In this document: piece by piece, positions 30,667-39,108 of the stretch | Layout: each line of letters starts with the position of its first letter | Numbering within the stretch: the stretch's first letter is position 1 | Origin: Gemmatimonadota bacterium | Lineage (GTDB): Bacteria; Gemmatimonadota; Gemmatimonadetes; Gemmatimonadales; Gemmatimonadaceae | Assembly: GCA_028287345.1 (NCBI GenBank) | Contig: JAQBPV010000485.1 | Span: 1 to 47,923, forward strand | DNA: 47,923 nucleotides | Reading direction: 5' to 3' | Notes under the pieces: model-generated | The model's input: the letters and a program-made list of their open reading frames with translations, nothing else | The model's database searches: none | Told to the model about the DNA's origin: nothing | Program-made: the position numbers and the translations under genes

Positions 30667-32334
30667 ATGCCTGGATTCTGCCTACTGCCCAAGCAGGTCG
30701 AGGAGTTCAAGGCCCGCATCAAAACGGGCGAGTTGAACCCTGACGACTTGATGGCGATGACCAGCGCGGAGCGGCACGCGAAGTTTGCGTCCTTCCTCGG
30801 TGAATCGAACGCGCAGCCCGTCAACGCGATGTTTGAATCGAAACTCCTGCTCAAGCACCAGCAGGAGGGCATCATCGCGTGGGCACAGCGCGTCGGTGGG
30901 CTCAAGCCCGAAGTGCAGCGCGATATCCTCGCGCGAGTCAACCGGATGGACCGCGTACTGGAGCCGAAAGAACTGGACGCGTTCCTGTCTGACCTCGCCG
31001 CGCAGAAGCTCGGGTTCGGCGTGACGATGGAGGAAGCTGGGAAGATCAGCGAGCTCGCCAAGGCGACGAGTGAGGCGAAGGCCGCGATGGAGACGGGCGG
31101 CGATCGGCTGGAGTACGGCGCGGCCAAGGTGTCCTTCTCGCGCTACGTGTCCGACCTGCGCAACGAGGTGAAGCACCCGACGTCGGCGAGTGACCTACTC
31201 AGGAACACGGCAGGCCTCGCCAAGTCGTTGAAGGCATCGGGCGACAATTCGGCCCTCTTCCGGCAGGGATGGAAGACGTTGTTCTCGCACCCTGAGATAT
31301 GGCAGAAGAACGCGCGCCAGTCGTGGGTTGATATCGCACAGACGCTCGGCGGGAAAGAGGTACTGGACGCGGTGGACGCTGACGTGTTCTCACGGCCCAA
31401 TGCGCTCAATGGCCGCTACGCGAAGGCGAAGCTGGCGCTGGGCAATATCGAGGAAGCATTCCCGACCTCGCTCCCCGAGAAGGTGCCCATCCTCGGTCGC
31501 GTCTACAAGGCAGGCGAGGCGGCGTATACCGGCTTCCTCCGTCGCACGCGCGCGGACGTGTTCGACAAGTACATGGACATTGCCGAGAAGTCCGGCGTTG
31601 AGTTGAGCGACCCAGCGGAACTGCAGAGCATCGGCAAGCTGGTCAACTCGCTGACGGGACGCGGCGACCTCGGAAAGGTCGAAGGTGCGGCGGACGTGGT
31701 GAACGTGACGTTCTTCTCGCTGCGCAACTTCAAGAGCAACGTGGATTTCCTGACCGCACACCAGGGTCAGGCAGGCGTGACCCCGTTCGTGCGAAAGCAG
31801 GCGGCACTGAACCTCGCGAAGACAGTCGCAGGCACCGCGGCGATTCTCGCGATTGCTGACGCGGTCGCGCCGGGCTCCGTTGAGTGGAACCCGCAGTCGT
31901 CCGACTTCGGCAAGATCAAGGTGAAGGACACGCGGTTCGACGTGACCGCAGGCATGGGCTCGATCGCCGTGCTCGCGGCGCGCATGGTGACCGGCGCGAA
32001 GAAGAACGCCACGAACGGCAAGGTCACGAAGCTCGACGGCTCCGTGATGGGGCAGAACCGTTGGGACATGGTCGTCAACTTCTTCGAGAACAAGCTGAGC
32101 CCCGCGGCGTCGCTCGTCAAAGACTTGATGAAGGGCCGTGACTTCGACGGGAACACCCCGACGATCACGAGCGAGGCGGACAACCTCGGCACGCCGCTCC
32201 CGATCGCAACGACGCGCGACAACGTGCAGCACTACGGCGCAGACGAACTGCTCGTCTACATCGCAGCGGCGCTCGACTTCGTGGGCATCGGTGCGCAGAC
32301 GTTCACCGACAAGAAAAAGAAGGGCAAGCCGTGA
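30667..32334 (+). CDS. Large ejection / polyvalent-type virion protein, C-terminal member
   Basis: A 555-residue helical protein. The late segment SSDFGKIKVKDTRFDVTAGMGSIAVLAARM, followed by YADELL-like HYGADELLVYIAAAL near the end, is a recurring C-terminal block of phage internal virion and 'large polyvalent protein' families. A hydrophobic stretch precedes it (TVAGTAAILAIADAV). It likely enters the host with the DNA. The gene ends on the GTG of the next gene. Confidence 0.7.
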   Translation: MPGFCLLPKQVEEFKARIKTGELNPDDLMAMTSAERHAKFASFLGESNAQPVNAMFESKLLLKHQQEGIIAWAQRVGGLKPEVQRDILARVNRMDRVLEPKELDAFLSDLAAQKLGFGVTMEEAGKISELAKATSEAKAAMETGGDRLEYGAAKVSFSRYVSDLRNEVKHPTSASDLLRNTAGLAKSLKASGDNSALFRQGWKTLFSHPEIWQKNARQSWVDIAQTLGGKEVLDAVDADVFSRPNALNGRYAKAKLALGNIEEAFPTSLPEKVPILGRVYKAGEAAYTGFLRRTRADVFDKYMDIAEKSGVELSDPAELQSIGKLVNSLTGRGDLGKVEGAADVVNVTFFSLRNFKSNVDFLTAHQGQAGVTPFVRKQAALNLAKTVAGTAAILAIADAVAPGSVEWNPQSSDFGKIKVKDTRFDVTAGMGSIAVLAARMVTGAKKNATNGKVTKLDGSVMGQNRWDMVVNFFENKLSPAASLVKDLMKGRDFDGNTPTITSEADNLGTPLPIATTRDNVQHYGADELLVYIAAALDFVGIGAQTFTDKKKKGKP

Positions 32335-33023
32335 GCACGCAAGATTGGTTCGGCTCCGGCTCAGCCTCGCCGCGTGAGTTGGCAGAACGCATCGTCACCG
32401 AAGCCGTGCGACGGGCGAAGCTCGAGGCGCAGAATGACCCGAACTTCGTTCCGACGGCCTCAGACGCCTCGAACATCTTGGCGGCGCGGCGCTTCGTGTT
32501 GCCCCCTGCCGTGCAGGAGCGCGGGTCGAACGACGCGAATGATGTGATTGCCTCGCGCGTACTAACGCACGTTGATCCGACGGCGAGCTCGGGCACACCA
32601 CTCAATGTGCCGTGGACGTTGGTCCAGCGTGACGTGAACGGCGACTTCGCGGCCTCGACAGTGCAGGTCGTTGCGCTCAAGTCCACGACGCACGCGGGCT
32701 ACGATTTCGCGCTCTATGCGCCGGATGGGACGACGTATATCCTCCGCGTCCCGACTGGCACACAAGACGTTGAACTGCTCGCCGCGCTCAAGACGGCGCA
32801 GAAGATCACGGTACAGGCGGGCGGCGTTGATGTCACCGGCAACAGCACGATCACCGGGACGCTCAACGTAACCGGAGCCATCACCGGCACGGCATCATTG
32901 GCGAATGCGCTGTCACACGCCAACCAGAACGTCGCGGGCGCTGGTTCCAGTGTCGCGCTGCACAACCTGATTACCGCATTGATCGCGGCGGGTATCGATC
33001 TCACCGACAGTACAACCCCGTAA
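32331..33023 (+). CDS. Tail-associated structural protein, 230 residues
   Basis: GTG start in a GTGA overlap. The first 75 residues are helical (SPRELAERIVTEAVRRAKLEA); the middle is strand-rich; about residues 160-190 show GNSTITGTLNVTGAITGTASLA, a pattern seen in phage fibre shafts. It may connect ejection or tail proteins to the spike encoded nearby. No closer family recognised. Confidence 0.6.
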   Translation: MSTQDWFGSGSASPRELAERIVTEAVRRAKLEAQNDPNFVPTASDASNILAARRFVLPPAVQERGSNDANDVIASRVLTHVDPTASSGTPLNVPWTLVQRDVNGDFAASTVQVVALKSTTHAGYDFALYAPDGTTYILRVPTGTQDVELLAALKTAQKITVQAGGVDVTGNSTITGTLNVTGAITGTASLANALSHANQNVAGAGSSVALHNLITALIAAGIDLTDSTTP

Positions 33024-33027
33024 CGAT

Positions 33028-33384
33028 ATGCCTGCCCAATTCAACTACGCCCTGTTGTCTGGCTCGACGAGTGGCCGACCGATTCCGGTCGTGCAGACCG
33101 CGACGCCGGGGACACTGATTCATACCGCCGACGCAGGGTCCGCCACGTTCGACGAGATCTACTTGTTCGCCACCAACGTCACGGCCAACTCCGTCGCGCT
33201 CACGGTCGAGTGGGGCGGCGTGACGACCGGCGATCACATCGCACATCTCTACATCATCCCCGGCAACTCGGCGCGTGTCGTGGTCGTCTCAGGCCAACCG
33301 TTGAACGGTGGGCTGATCGTGCGCGCGTTCGCGGCGACAGCGTCGGCGCTCAACGTGAGCGGGTTCGTCTACAAGATCTCGTAA
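33028..33384 (+). CDS. Small beta-rich virion protein, 118 residues
   Basis: A strand-rich protein similar in plan to the one at 17796: FDEIYLFATNVTANSVALTVEWGG, then LYIIPGNSARVVVVSGQPLNGGLIVRAFA. This is a common phage beta-sandwich. Lying next to the spike gene, it is more likely a tail or fibre accessory here. The two copies could be distant paralogues. Confidence 0.6.
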   Translation: MPAQFNYALLSGSTSGRPIPVVQTATPGTLIHTADAGSATFDEIYLFATNVTANSVALTVEWGGVTTGDHIAHLYIIPGNSARVVVVSGQPLNGGLIVRAFAATASALNVSGFVYKIS

Positions 33385-33485
33385 GTCGTAGGACTCCACG
33401 CACGCCGCAGGTGCCGCGCTCGGAAGAGCCCCGCCCTGCATCCTGCCTCCGTGGTCGCAGAAGCCCTCACAAAGGCGCTCCGACC

Positions 33486-35852
33486 ATGACCGTCAGTTCA
33501 ATCACGAACCGCATCAACTATACGGGATCCGGAATCGTTGGGCCGTATAGCTACCCGTTCCGCGTCCACAACGCGACGGACATCGAGGTCACGCGGACGA
33601 CGACAGCCGGGCTGGCCACGACGCTCGTGTATCCGCAGGACTACTCCGTGACTGGGGTCGGTGTCCGGAACGGCGGATCCATCACGCTCACGTCCGCCCT
33701 GCCCACAGGCTACACGCTGACCATTCGGCGCGTCGTGCCGCTCACGCAGCTCACGAACATTCGCAACCAGGGGGCCTACCTCCCCGAGGTGATCGAGGAC
33801 GGACTGGACCGGGCGACGATGGCCGCGCAGCAACTCGCAGAAGAGAACGCGCGCGCGATGACGATGGCGGTGGCGGTGGATCCGTCCACCTTCTCGGCCC
33901 AGCTCCCGCCGCCCGTCGCGAACAAGGTCCTGATCTACAACACCAGCGGCACGGCCTTGACGACGGCCACGCTGGACACGTCGGCGATTGGAGTGCCGGG
34001 CGAAGGCCGGACGACGTTGGGCGCAACGGCGTACCTGCAGAACAATGCGAAGTACGTGATCAACGACTACTCCGCAGCGGCGGACAACACGACGAACAAC
34101 CTCGCATTTATCCAGAACGCGTTGAACGCGGCTGGTGCGACGCGGGGCACGGTGCTCGTGAAGTACGCCGCGAACTTCTACAAGGTGCTGGGCACGCTCA
34201 CGATCCCAGCGCATACGGCGATTGTGTTCGAACGCGGCGCGCGGCTGAATGTCATCTCCACCGATCAGGCGCTCTACGCGGTCGGTCAGAGTGGCATCGT
34301 GATCGAAGGCGCTGACATCAGTGGCGTCTTCTCGGCCGGAGTCCATGCGGACACCTGCGACAAGCTCGAAGTGGTCAACGGCACCTTTTCCGGCGCAACG
34401 ATTCCCGGCACCCTCGGCGGCGCGGCCGGTGTGTTCCTGCGCGATTGCACCAATTCGACGATCGACCGGAATACGTTCTCCGGCAACGGCGACGGCGTCA
34501 CCGAAACGATGCGCGATATCATGATCGCGGGCGGTGCCTCGTTCGGCAATCGCGACAATCAGGTGACGTTCAACAAGGCGTTGTCGACGACGGTCGATGT
34601 TAATATCGCGATCTTCAACCAAGGCCGAGCCGTCGTCACGGGCAACACGGCCTCGGGCGCGATATCGATTCCCGCGTCGGGGTTTATCCGCGGCGGCATC
34701 GGCATCCTCCTCTACAATGGCACGACGGTACCGCCCTATGATGTGGCGTTCGATTGCACGGTTGGACACAACGTCGTGCACGACGTCGACGGGATCGGCA
34801 TCTACCTGCAGCGGTACCGGAATACCGTCGTCTCGGCGAACGTGGTGCATGACACGGGTGCGGTGACCCTCGACTCATCACTCGGCGTAGCCGGGATCGT
34901 CGATGACGGCGGCACGGGCAACGTGATCACCACCAACAGCGTCTACAACTGCCACAAGGACGGCATTACCATCATCGGCGGTGGCGGTCCGCAGAGCATC
35001 AACACGAGCTCTGTTGTCTCAGCGAATCAGATTGACAACGTGCTTAACTCGGCGTTCCGCGCGATCAGCATTCGCGGCGTACCGAGCGATGGCCTCATCA
35101 GCGGCAATAATATCACGCGGTGCGTCGGCGTTGGCATCGGCGAGTGGAGCGACGGCGGCTCGATCCGCATGTCCGTGCTCGGCAATATCATGAACATCAT
35201 GTCGACGTATGGCGTGTGGGCGCGCGCCTCGTCGGTCGATTGGACGATCGGCGGCAACATCTTCTCCGGCATGGTCGACCCGGCGAATGCCGTTGTGAAT
35301 CAGGGGGCGAACAATCTGGTGTGGGGGAGCCGCGTGAATGGCTCGCGCGTCTTCCCGGTGGACACACTGCAGCAGCGGATCGCCCTCACCGGCCCTGCGA
35401 ATCAGGGTGTGCAACTGCAGCTCGGAACGAACGGCGCGATCAGTGCGCTCGGCTCTCGCTACTCTGGCGGCGAGTGCGTCGGCACCACGAACGCGGTCCA
35501 GACGACGCTCAATGTTGATAGCTGGACACAGTCCGACGCCGCCGCAGAGTCGTCGACCTGGTTCGCGGCACTGAACGGTGACTTCGAGTTCTACGTCGCG
35601 CCCGCGGGCAGGGCACCGGGCAATTTCGCGACCTTCTGGGGTGCGACGCCGAAAGTGTCGCTGATGCGAACAGGCGGCATCAAGGTCAACGGCGTCGCGG
35701 TGCTCGGTCCGCGCGTTACGGGCTGGACCCCGCAGACTGCCGCACCCTCGCGCGCGGACCTCGGCGCGGCCCCGACGACCGCGCAGATCGCCTCATGGAT
35801 CGCGGCGTTGCAGAACGATTTGACGGCCGCCCATCACCTGCTTGGGCCATGA
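33486..35852 (+). CDS. Tail fibre/tailspike with T7-type anchor and beta-helix
   Basis: A 788-residue protein. Residues 1-150 match the T7 gp17 N-terminal anchor that binds the nozzle: YTGSGIVGPYSYPFRVHNATDIEVTR, then YSVTGVGVRNGGSITLTSALPTGYTLTIRR. Residues about 200-600 are a parallel beta-helix with repeated Asn/Gly turns (NSTIDRNTFSGNGDG, NVVHDVDGIGIYLQ). The C-terminus has a separate receptor-type domain and short coiled tail. It is the main receptor-binding protein, perhaps degrading surface polysaccharide. ATG at 33486 is chosen because the anchor begins there; the frame is open upstream. Confidence 0.9.
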   Translation: MTVSSITNRINYTGSGIVGPYSYPFRVHNATDIEVTRTTTAGLATTLVYPQDYSVTGVGVRNGGSITLTSALPTGYTLTIRRVVPLTQLTNIRNQGAYLPEVIEDGLDRATMAAQQLAEENARAMTMAVAVDPSTFSAQLPPPVANKVLIYNTSGTALTTATLDTSAIGVPGEGRTTLGATAYLQNNAKYVINDYSAAADNTTNNLAFIQNALNAAGATRGTVLVKYAANFYKVLGTLTIPAHTAIVFERGARLNVISTDQALYAVGQSGIVIEGADISGVFSAGVHADTCDKLEVVNGTFSGATIPGTLGGAAGVFLRDCTNSTIDRNTFSGNGDGVTETMRDIMIAGGASFGNRDNQVTFNKALSTTVDVNIAIFNQGRAVVTGNTASGAISIPASGFIRGGIGILLYNGTTVPPYDVAFDCTVGHNVVHDVDGIGIYLQRYRNTVVSANVVHDTGAVTLDSSLGVAGIVDDGGTGNVITTNSVYNCHKDGITIIGGGGPQSINTSSVVSANQIDNVLNSAFRAISIRGVPSDGLISGNNITRCVGVGIGEWSDGGSIRMSVLGNIMNIMSTYGVWARASSVDWTIGGNIFSGMVDPANAVVNQGANNLVWGSRVNGSRVFPVDTLQQRIALTGPANQGVQLQLGTNGAISALGSRYSGGECVGTTNAVQTTLNVDSWTQSDAAAESSTWFAALNGDFEFYVAPAGRAPGNFATFWGATPKVSLMRTGGIKVNGVAVLGPRVTGWTPQTAAPSRADLGAAPTTAQIASWIAALQNDLTAAHHLLGP

Positions 35853-36211
35853 TGATGCTCGTTCCGATTCTCGTACTGCAGGCGGTGCATACCGATGCGC
35901 AGAACCCGCTCACGATTGCGGCATACGTCGCGGGGTTCATGCTGTCCGTGCCCATGCTCGTCGTGCTCGTCAAGGCGGTGTTCTTCATCGCTGGCGCAAC
36001 GAACAAGCTGGATGCGGTCGTCGTCAGCGTGGACAAACTGTCGAAGGACATGACGCACCTTCGCGAGTCGGTTGGCAGCGACTCGCAATCCGTCGAGCTC
36101 TCACTGTTCGTGATTGAGACCGACGTCAACGCATTGCAAGAACGGGCGGGCGTCCCGATCCGCGCCTACCCTGATCGTCGCATCGGACCATCCGATCGCC
36201 GCACGGCCTAA
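35849..36211 (+). CDS. Membrane protein with coiled-coil tail (lysis region)
   Basis: A 120-residue protein starting at an ATGA overlap with the spike gene. Two hydrophobic segments are present: a signal-like start (MMMLVPILVLQAV) and a helix at about 22-48 (LTIAAYVAGFMLSVPMLVVLVKAVFFIAGA). A charged helix follows (NKLDAVVVSVDKLSKDMTHLRESV). Position and plan suggest a holin-antiholin component or an inner spanin, but no family is recognised. Confidence 0.55.
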   Translation: MMMLVPILVLQAVHTDAQNPLTIAAYVAGFMLSVPMLVVLVKAVFFIAGATNKLDAVVVSVDKLSKDMTHLRESVGSDSQSVELSLFVIETDVNALQERAGVPIRAYPDRRIGPSDRRTA

Positions 36212-36228
36212 CACCACCCTCTGACACA

Positions 36229-36429
36229 GTGAATCACATGGGCGATTTCCTTTCGCAGTTCAAGAGCAAGACGGTCCTGAGCGCCATTCTCGCGTCCGGC
36301 CTCTGGCTAGCGCAGCAGCCGAACCCGAAGGACATGGCCACGATCGCACAGGCGGCGACCGCGGTCGTTGGCGCGGCCAGTGTGCGCTCCGCGATCAGCA
36401 AGGGTCCGAAGGTCAAGAAGCCGCGATGA
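36229..36429 (+). CDS. Putative holin, 66 residues
   Basis: A very small protein with an amphipathic start (MGDFLSQFKSKT), one hydrophobic segment (VLSAILASGLWLA) and a second weaker one (IAQAATAVVGAAS), ending in a basic tail (KGPKVKKPR). This form is common for small proteins encoded just before an endolysin. It could time lysis by making membrane lesions. Start is GTG at 36229 or ATG at 36238. It overlaps the endolysin gene (ATGA). Confidence 0.6.
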   Translation: MNHMGDFLSQFKSKTVLSAILASGLWLAQQPNPKDMATIAQAATAVVGAASVRSAISKGPKVKKPR

Positions 36430-36908
36430 GCGCCGGGGGGACAGCGGTCCTCGTCAACCGCTCCTTCGTCGGGCTCGCCCCACTGTTCGCAAGAGCGGTG
36501 GTGGCGAGCATCGAGGAGTGCCACGCGAACGGACTGGACGCGTTCGTGTTCGAGACGCTGCGGAGCAATGCGCTGGCGGCCGTCTACTACGCGCGTGGTC
36601 GACCACCGAGCCACGAGTATCCTGAGCCGGTCACGAACGCCCCAGACGCCTCGTGGAGCTGGCACGGCTACGGGCTGGCTGTGGACGTGATCTCGGCATC
36701 GAAGGAGTGGGATGCTGGCGATGCGTGGTTCACGCAGGTGGCCGCGATCTTCGCCACGCACGGGTGCGACTGGGGCGGGACGTGGAAGCATCCTGACCGT
36801 CCGCACTTTCAGTGGGGAAGATGCCGTCCGTCACCGTCGATCATCTCGCGGCGGCTCCACGCGGAAGGACACATTCAGGACGTCTGGCGGCTCGTTCGGG
36901 CCGCCTAA
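36426..36908 (+). CDS. Endolysin, M15-family L-alanyl-D-glutamate/D-Ala peptidase
   Basis: A 160-residue zinc peptidase. The metal site is visible: SWHGYGLAVDVI (His and Asp ligands) and, about 45 residues on, PDRPHFQWG (third His ligand). FETLRSNALAAVYYARGR is the usual N-terminal segment. It cuts peptide cross-bridges or stem peptides in cell wall at lysis. It has no secretion signal, so it depends on the holin. Length is normal for phage M15 lysins. Confidence 0.92.
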   Translation: MSAGGTAVLVNRSFVGLAPLFARAVVASIEECHANGLDAFVFETLRSNALAAVYYARGRPPSHEYPEPVTNAPDASWSWHGYGLAVDVISASKEWDAGDAWFTQVAAIFATHGCDWGGTWKHPDRPHFQWGRCRPSPSIISRRLHAEGHIQDVWRLVRAA

Positions 36909-37291
36909 TGTCGGTACGGATCGCAGCGAGCTCGAACGCGCTTTGCATTCTCCCATGCGTCAAATGCTTCGGGCGAGGCGTACCGTGCATCGTGCGTCGC
37001 GATTGCACGGTCTACTGCGGCGACAAGCGTGTCCGCCGCTGGCACGTTCACGCAGAATGCCACACTGTCGCGCGTGAACTGCGCAGCGGCTTGCGAGCGC
37101 TGAACAGCATTGAACCCGGCCATACCGCCAAGAATGAGGATGGCCGCACCGCTGACCACACCGATGAACGGCAATGCACGCCGCACCATCCGAGGTCCGT
37201 GCCGCTCGAGCGCTACGAGCAACCGCGAAACATAGGGAATAAGCGCCACCCCGAACGCGATGCCGAAAGCAACGGCCAAGAACAGCTTCAC
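36905..37291 (-). CDS. Membrane protein of the moron operon, 128 residues
   Basis: Minus-strand gene starting at GTG 37291 with GGAGGT 10 bases upstream (37307-37302), placed in the end of the methyltransferase gene. Two membrane helices are predicted: KLFLAVAFGIAFGVALIPYV (residues 2-21) and ALPFIGVVSGAAILILGGMAGF (about 42-63). The C-terminal 65 residues are soluble and could face the periplasm. Longer forms of this frame overlap the methyltransferase and are not used. Function unknown; expressed with the methyltransferase, it may act at the lysogen envelope. Confidence 0.6.
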   Translation of the reverse strand: MKLFLAVAFGIAFGVALIPYVSRLLVALERHGPRMVRRALPFIGVVSGAAILILGGMAGFNAVQRSQAAAQFTRDSVAFCVNVPAADTLVAAVDRAIATHDARYASPEAFDAWENAKRVRARCDPYRH

Positions 37292-37299
37292 GGCGCTGG

Positions 37300-38124
37300 T
37301 TACCTCCGGGCCAGCCGGACATAGCACAGCCAGGTGTACCACTGCGCTTCGTCGTAGTAGACCTGCTGCCACGGCTCCGTCACTGAGGCGAGCAAGGGTT
37401 CCGGCGTTGGGTAATTCTCGTTGTCCCACGCATCGCCCCATCGAGTGACGGGCAGGGTAAAGACGGGCGGCATCTCCTCATAGACGTCGATGACCTGCCG
37501 GAGTTTTGCATCATCGGATGCGTTTGGCGTGATCGTGCGATCGCTCCGTGTGCCGATCAATCGGCCGGCGATGGCGCGCCAGTGTTGCGAGGCTTTGAGC
37601 CCGGCGTGCATGAACGCCATCTTGAGCGAGTAGACGTCGCTCCCGTCCTGCGGCGGGTAGTTGTCCTCAAATAGGATGTGCCGGAAGCCGAGCTTCTGGA
37701 CGGCCTGTGTTCGAGCTACCGCGTCGATGTGGTCATCGAAGAAGATGACCGTCTCCTCCTTTGGAACGTGGCTCCAGTCGTGCTTCTCGAAGTCCTTGCT
37801 GAGGTAGGTGGCCTTCGTGGATCGGTAGACGAGGTTCTTCCAGTTGATGTCGATACAGTAGAGTTCCGCGTCAGGGCACGCCTGCTCGATCGCCCACGTC
37901 CCCTGTCCGCGCCAGACCCCGCACTCGATGATGACTTTGGGCTTGAGCGCCTGCATGGCGTACCAGAGCAGGAACAGGTGAGACGAGCTCATGCCGCCCG
38001 CGTTGTTCGTGATGGGCCGGTTGGCGTAGAGTGTGGCGAACGTCTCCAGTTTCGCGCGCATATCGTCGCGGGTCCACGGTGGCGTGCCGATCGCGGTGAG
38101 ATGCGTACTGGTGGTGGCGCTCAT
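37300..38124 (-). CDS. CmcI-type SAM-dependent methyltransferase
   Basis: A 274-residue protein of the cephalosporin-hydroxylase/rhamnosyl O-methyltransferase family. Features: VIIECGVWRGQGTWAIEQA (SAM-binding glycine motif), LYCIDIN (acidic ribose contact), TVIFFDDHIDA (metal-binding Asp pair) and GFRHILFEDNYPP. Members often methylate sugars or small molecules. Encoded against the surrounding virion genes, just past lysis, it is in a classic moron position and may modify a host surface glycan after lysogeny. ATG at 38124 is preferred to an upstream TTG. Confidence 0.8.
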   Translation of the reverse strand: MSATTSTHLTAIGTPPWTRDDMRAKLETFATLYANRPITNNAGGMSSSHLFLLWYAMQALKPKVIIECGVWRGQGTWAIEQACPDAELYCIDINWKNLVYRSTKATYLSKDFEKHDWSHVPKEETVIFFDDHIDAVARTQAVQKLGFRHILFEDNYPPQDGSDVYSLKMAFMHAGLKASQHWRAIAGRLIGTRSDRTITPNASDDAKLRQVIDVYEEMPPVFTLPVTRWGDAWDNENYPTPEPLLASVTEPWQQVYYDEAQWYTWLCYVRLARR

Positions 38125-38627
38125 GACCTTTGGAGTGGGAGTAACCAAGCTTAGAAAATTCTCAGCGTTCCCCAAGGTTCGTCCCTCGGAGGCGTAACGC
38201 CGTATCCGTGCTGCTACCTACGGGTGTTCTGGAAGTGAACGGGTCGGTCAGATGGGTGTAAACAAACGGCGGTTCTGTCCTCTAGCGTGCATTGGTTCTC
38301 GGTCAGATACTTGGCGACCCCCGCGCGCGGAGCCTTGCCGCCGTCCCTCGGATTGCACAGCTTTCCTCACCGAAGCGCACCCGAAACCGCCTATGACACC
38401 CTCTGCTCGTCCGCTGAACGTCCCCGCTGTCTCGATGGAACGAGGGGTGTACCGCTGCGCTAAGATGGTACCCGGCATGGTGGCCTACTTCGCAATCGAC
38501 TGGACTGGCGATCTGCTCGGGGATCGGGTGATCTGTGTGCGACCGGGGGCGACGCGGGAGGCGTGCGTTGTCGCTCGACTCCGACGGATGCTGCTCGAGC
38601 AAGGAGCCCCACGACCCCGGCTGCGGC
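38125..38627. other. Sparse region between methyltransferase and repressor 2
   Basis: About 500 bases with no strongly supported gene. A weak leftward promoter (TTGGGG-N16-TAAGCT on the minus strand, near 38176-38149) could serve the methyltransferase. A doubtful + strand ORF is listed separately. I see no repeats, tRNA or clear terminator. Confidence 0.4.
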
Positions 38628-38710
38628 TCATCCCTTCCCGCCCGCCCGCTTCTGCGGCTTCTTCGCCGCTGGCTTCTTCTTCGGCGACCGTTTCGCTCTC
38701 GCTGCGATAA
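38393..38710 (+). CDS. Doubtful ORF, 105 residues
   Basis: The part from residue 15 (MERGVYRCAKMVPGMVAYFAIDWTGDLLGDRVICVR) looks protein-like, but the C-terminal 27 residues are Ser/Pro/Ala-rich and antisense to the repressor gene. No Shine-Dalgarno is clear. It could be a real small gene converging on the repressor or a chance frame. Confidence 0.25.
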   Translation: MTPSARPLNVPAVSMERGVYRCAKMVPGMVAYFAIDWTGDLLGDRVICVRPGATREACVVARLRRMLLEQGAPRPRLRLIPSRPPASAASSPLASSSATVSLSLR

Positions 38711-39002
38711 CGTCGGCGCGGTCCAGCTCGGGCTCGGTCAGTTGGCGAGCCGACGCGAGTAGCTCGTTAGGCGCGACCGAGACACCGTAGCGCAGGTAGG
38801 CAGGCGCGACACCGAAGAACGCCGCCAACCGGAGCACATCCCCCTCCTTTGGGATACGCAGGCCCTTCTCCCACCGCGAGTAGGCCTGTGGCGTGACGCC
38901 GACCGCCGTAGCGATCTCCTCTTGCTCAATGTCCCGCCGCTCGCGCGAGGCCATTTCTCGTCGCGCCTGTGCGATGCCTTCCGCAACTGTAGTCCACGTC
39001 AT
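38628..39002 (-). CDS. XRE/CI-like repressor 2
   Basis: A 124-residue protein. The HTH covers about residues 21-75: DIEQEEIATAVGVTPQAYSRWEKGLRIPKEGDVLRLAAFFGV, a typical Cro/CI DNA-binding domain. The C-terminal 30 residues are a Lys/Ala/Pro-rich tail (KRSPKKKPAAKKPQKR), unusual for a repressor and like a histone tail. No LexA/CI peptidase domain, so induction cannot be by self-cleavage. It faces a Cro-like gene across a 106-base region and is the most likely lysogeny maintenance repressor. ATG at 39002; an in-frame GTG precedes it. Confidence 0.85.
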   Translation of the reverse strand: MTWTTVAEGIAQARREMASRERRDIEQEEIATAVGVTPQAYSRWEKGLRIPKEGDVLRLAAFFGVAPAYLRYGVSVAPNELLASARQLTEPELDRADVIAARAKRSPKKKPAAKKPQKRAGGKG

Positions 39003-39108
39003 CACTTACCAACCCGTCGAGTGAGTCGCCACTTTGGCTCTTGACGTGGCCAATGTGGTGATTAGATTACCAGCACGAAGTATTACCTGTAACCAAGTGA
39101 CTGGAATC
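39003..39108. promoter_or_regulatory. Divergent control region of switch 2
   Basis: Rightward promoter TTGACG (39041-39046), 16-base spacer, TAGATT (39063-39068). Candidate operators share TTACC: CTTACC at 39005, ATTACC near 39066 and 39082, the last within TTACCTGTAA (39083-39092), a TTAC-N2-GTAA dyad. AAGTGA at 39095 mirrors TCACTT at 39002. The leftward promoter is not obvious. Confidence 0.6.

Noticed and set aside
33498-34850. Minus-strand open frame inside the spike gene
   Set aside because: Composition is Arg/Asp/Val-rich without folds, and the + strand encodes a clear T7-type anchor and beta-helix.
33486-35852. Diversity-generating retroelement acting on the spike, as in BPP-1
   Set aside because: No reverse transcriptase-like protein, no template/variable repeat pair seen.
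37292-37441. Longer N-terminus of the minus-strand membrane protein
   Set aside because: It would overlap the methyltransferase end by 140 bases; the GTG at 37291 has a good GGAGGT and begins at the membrane helix.
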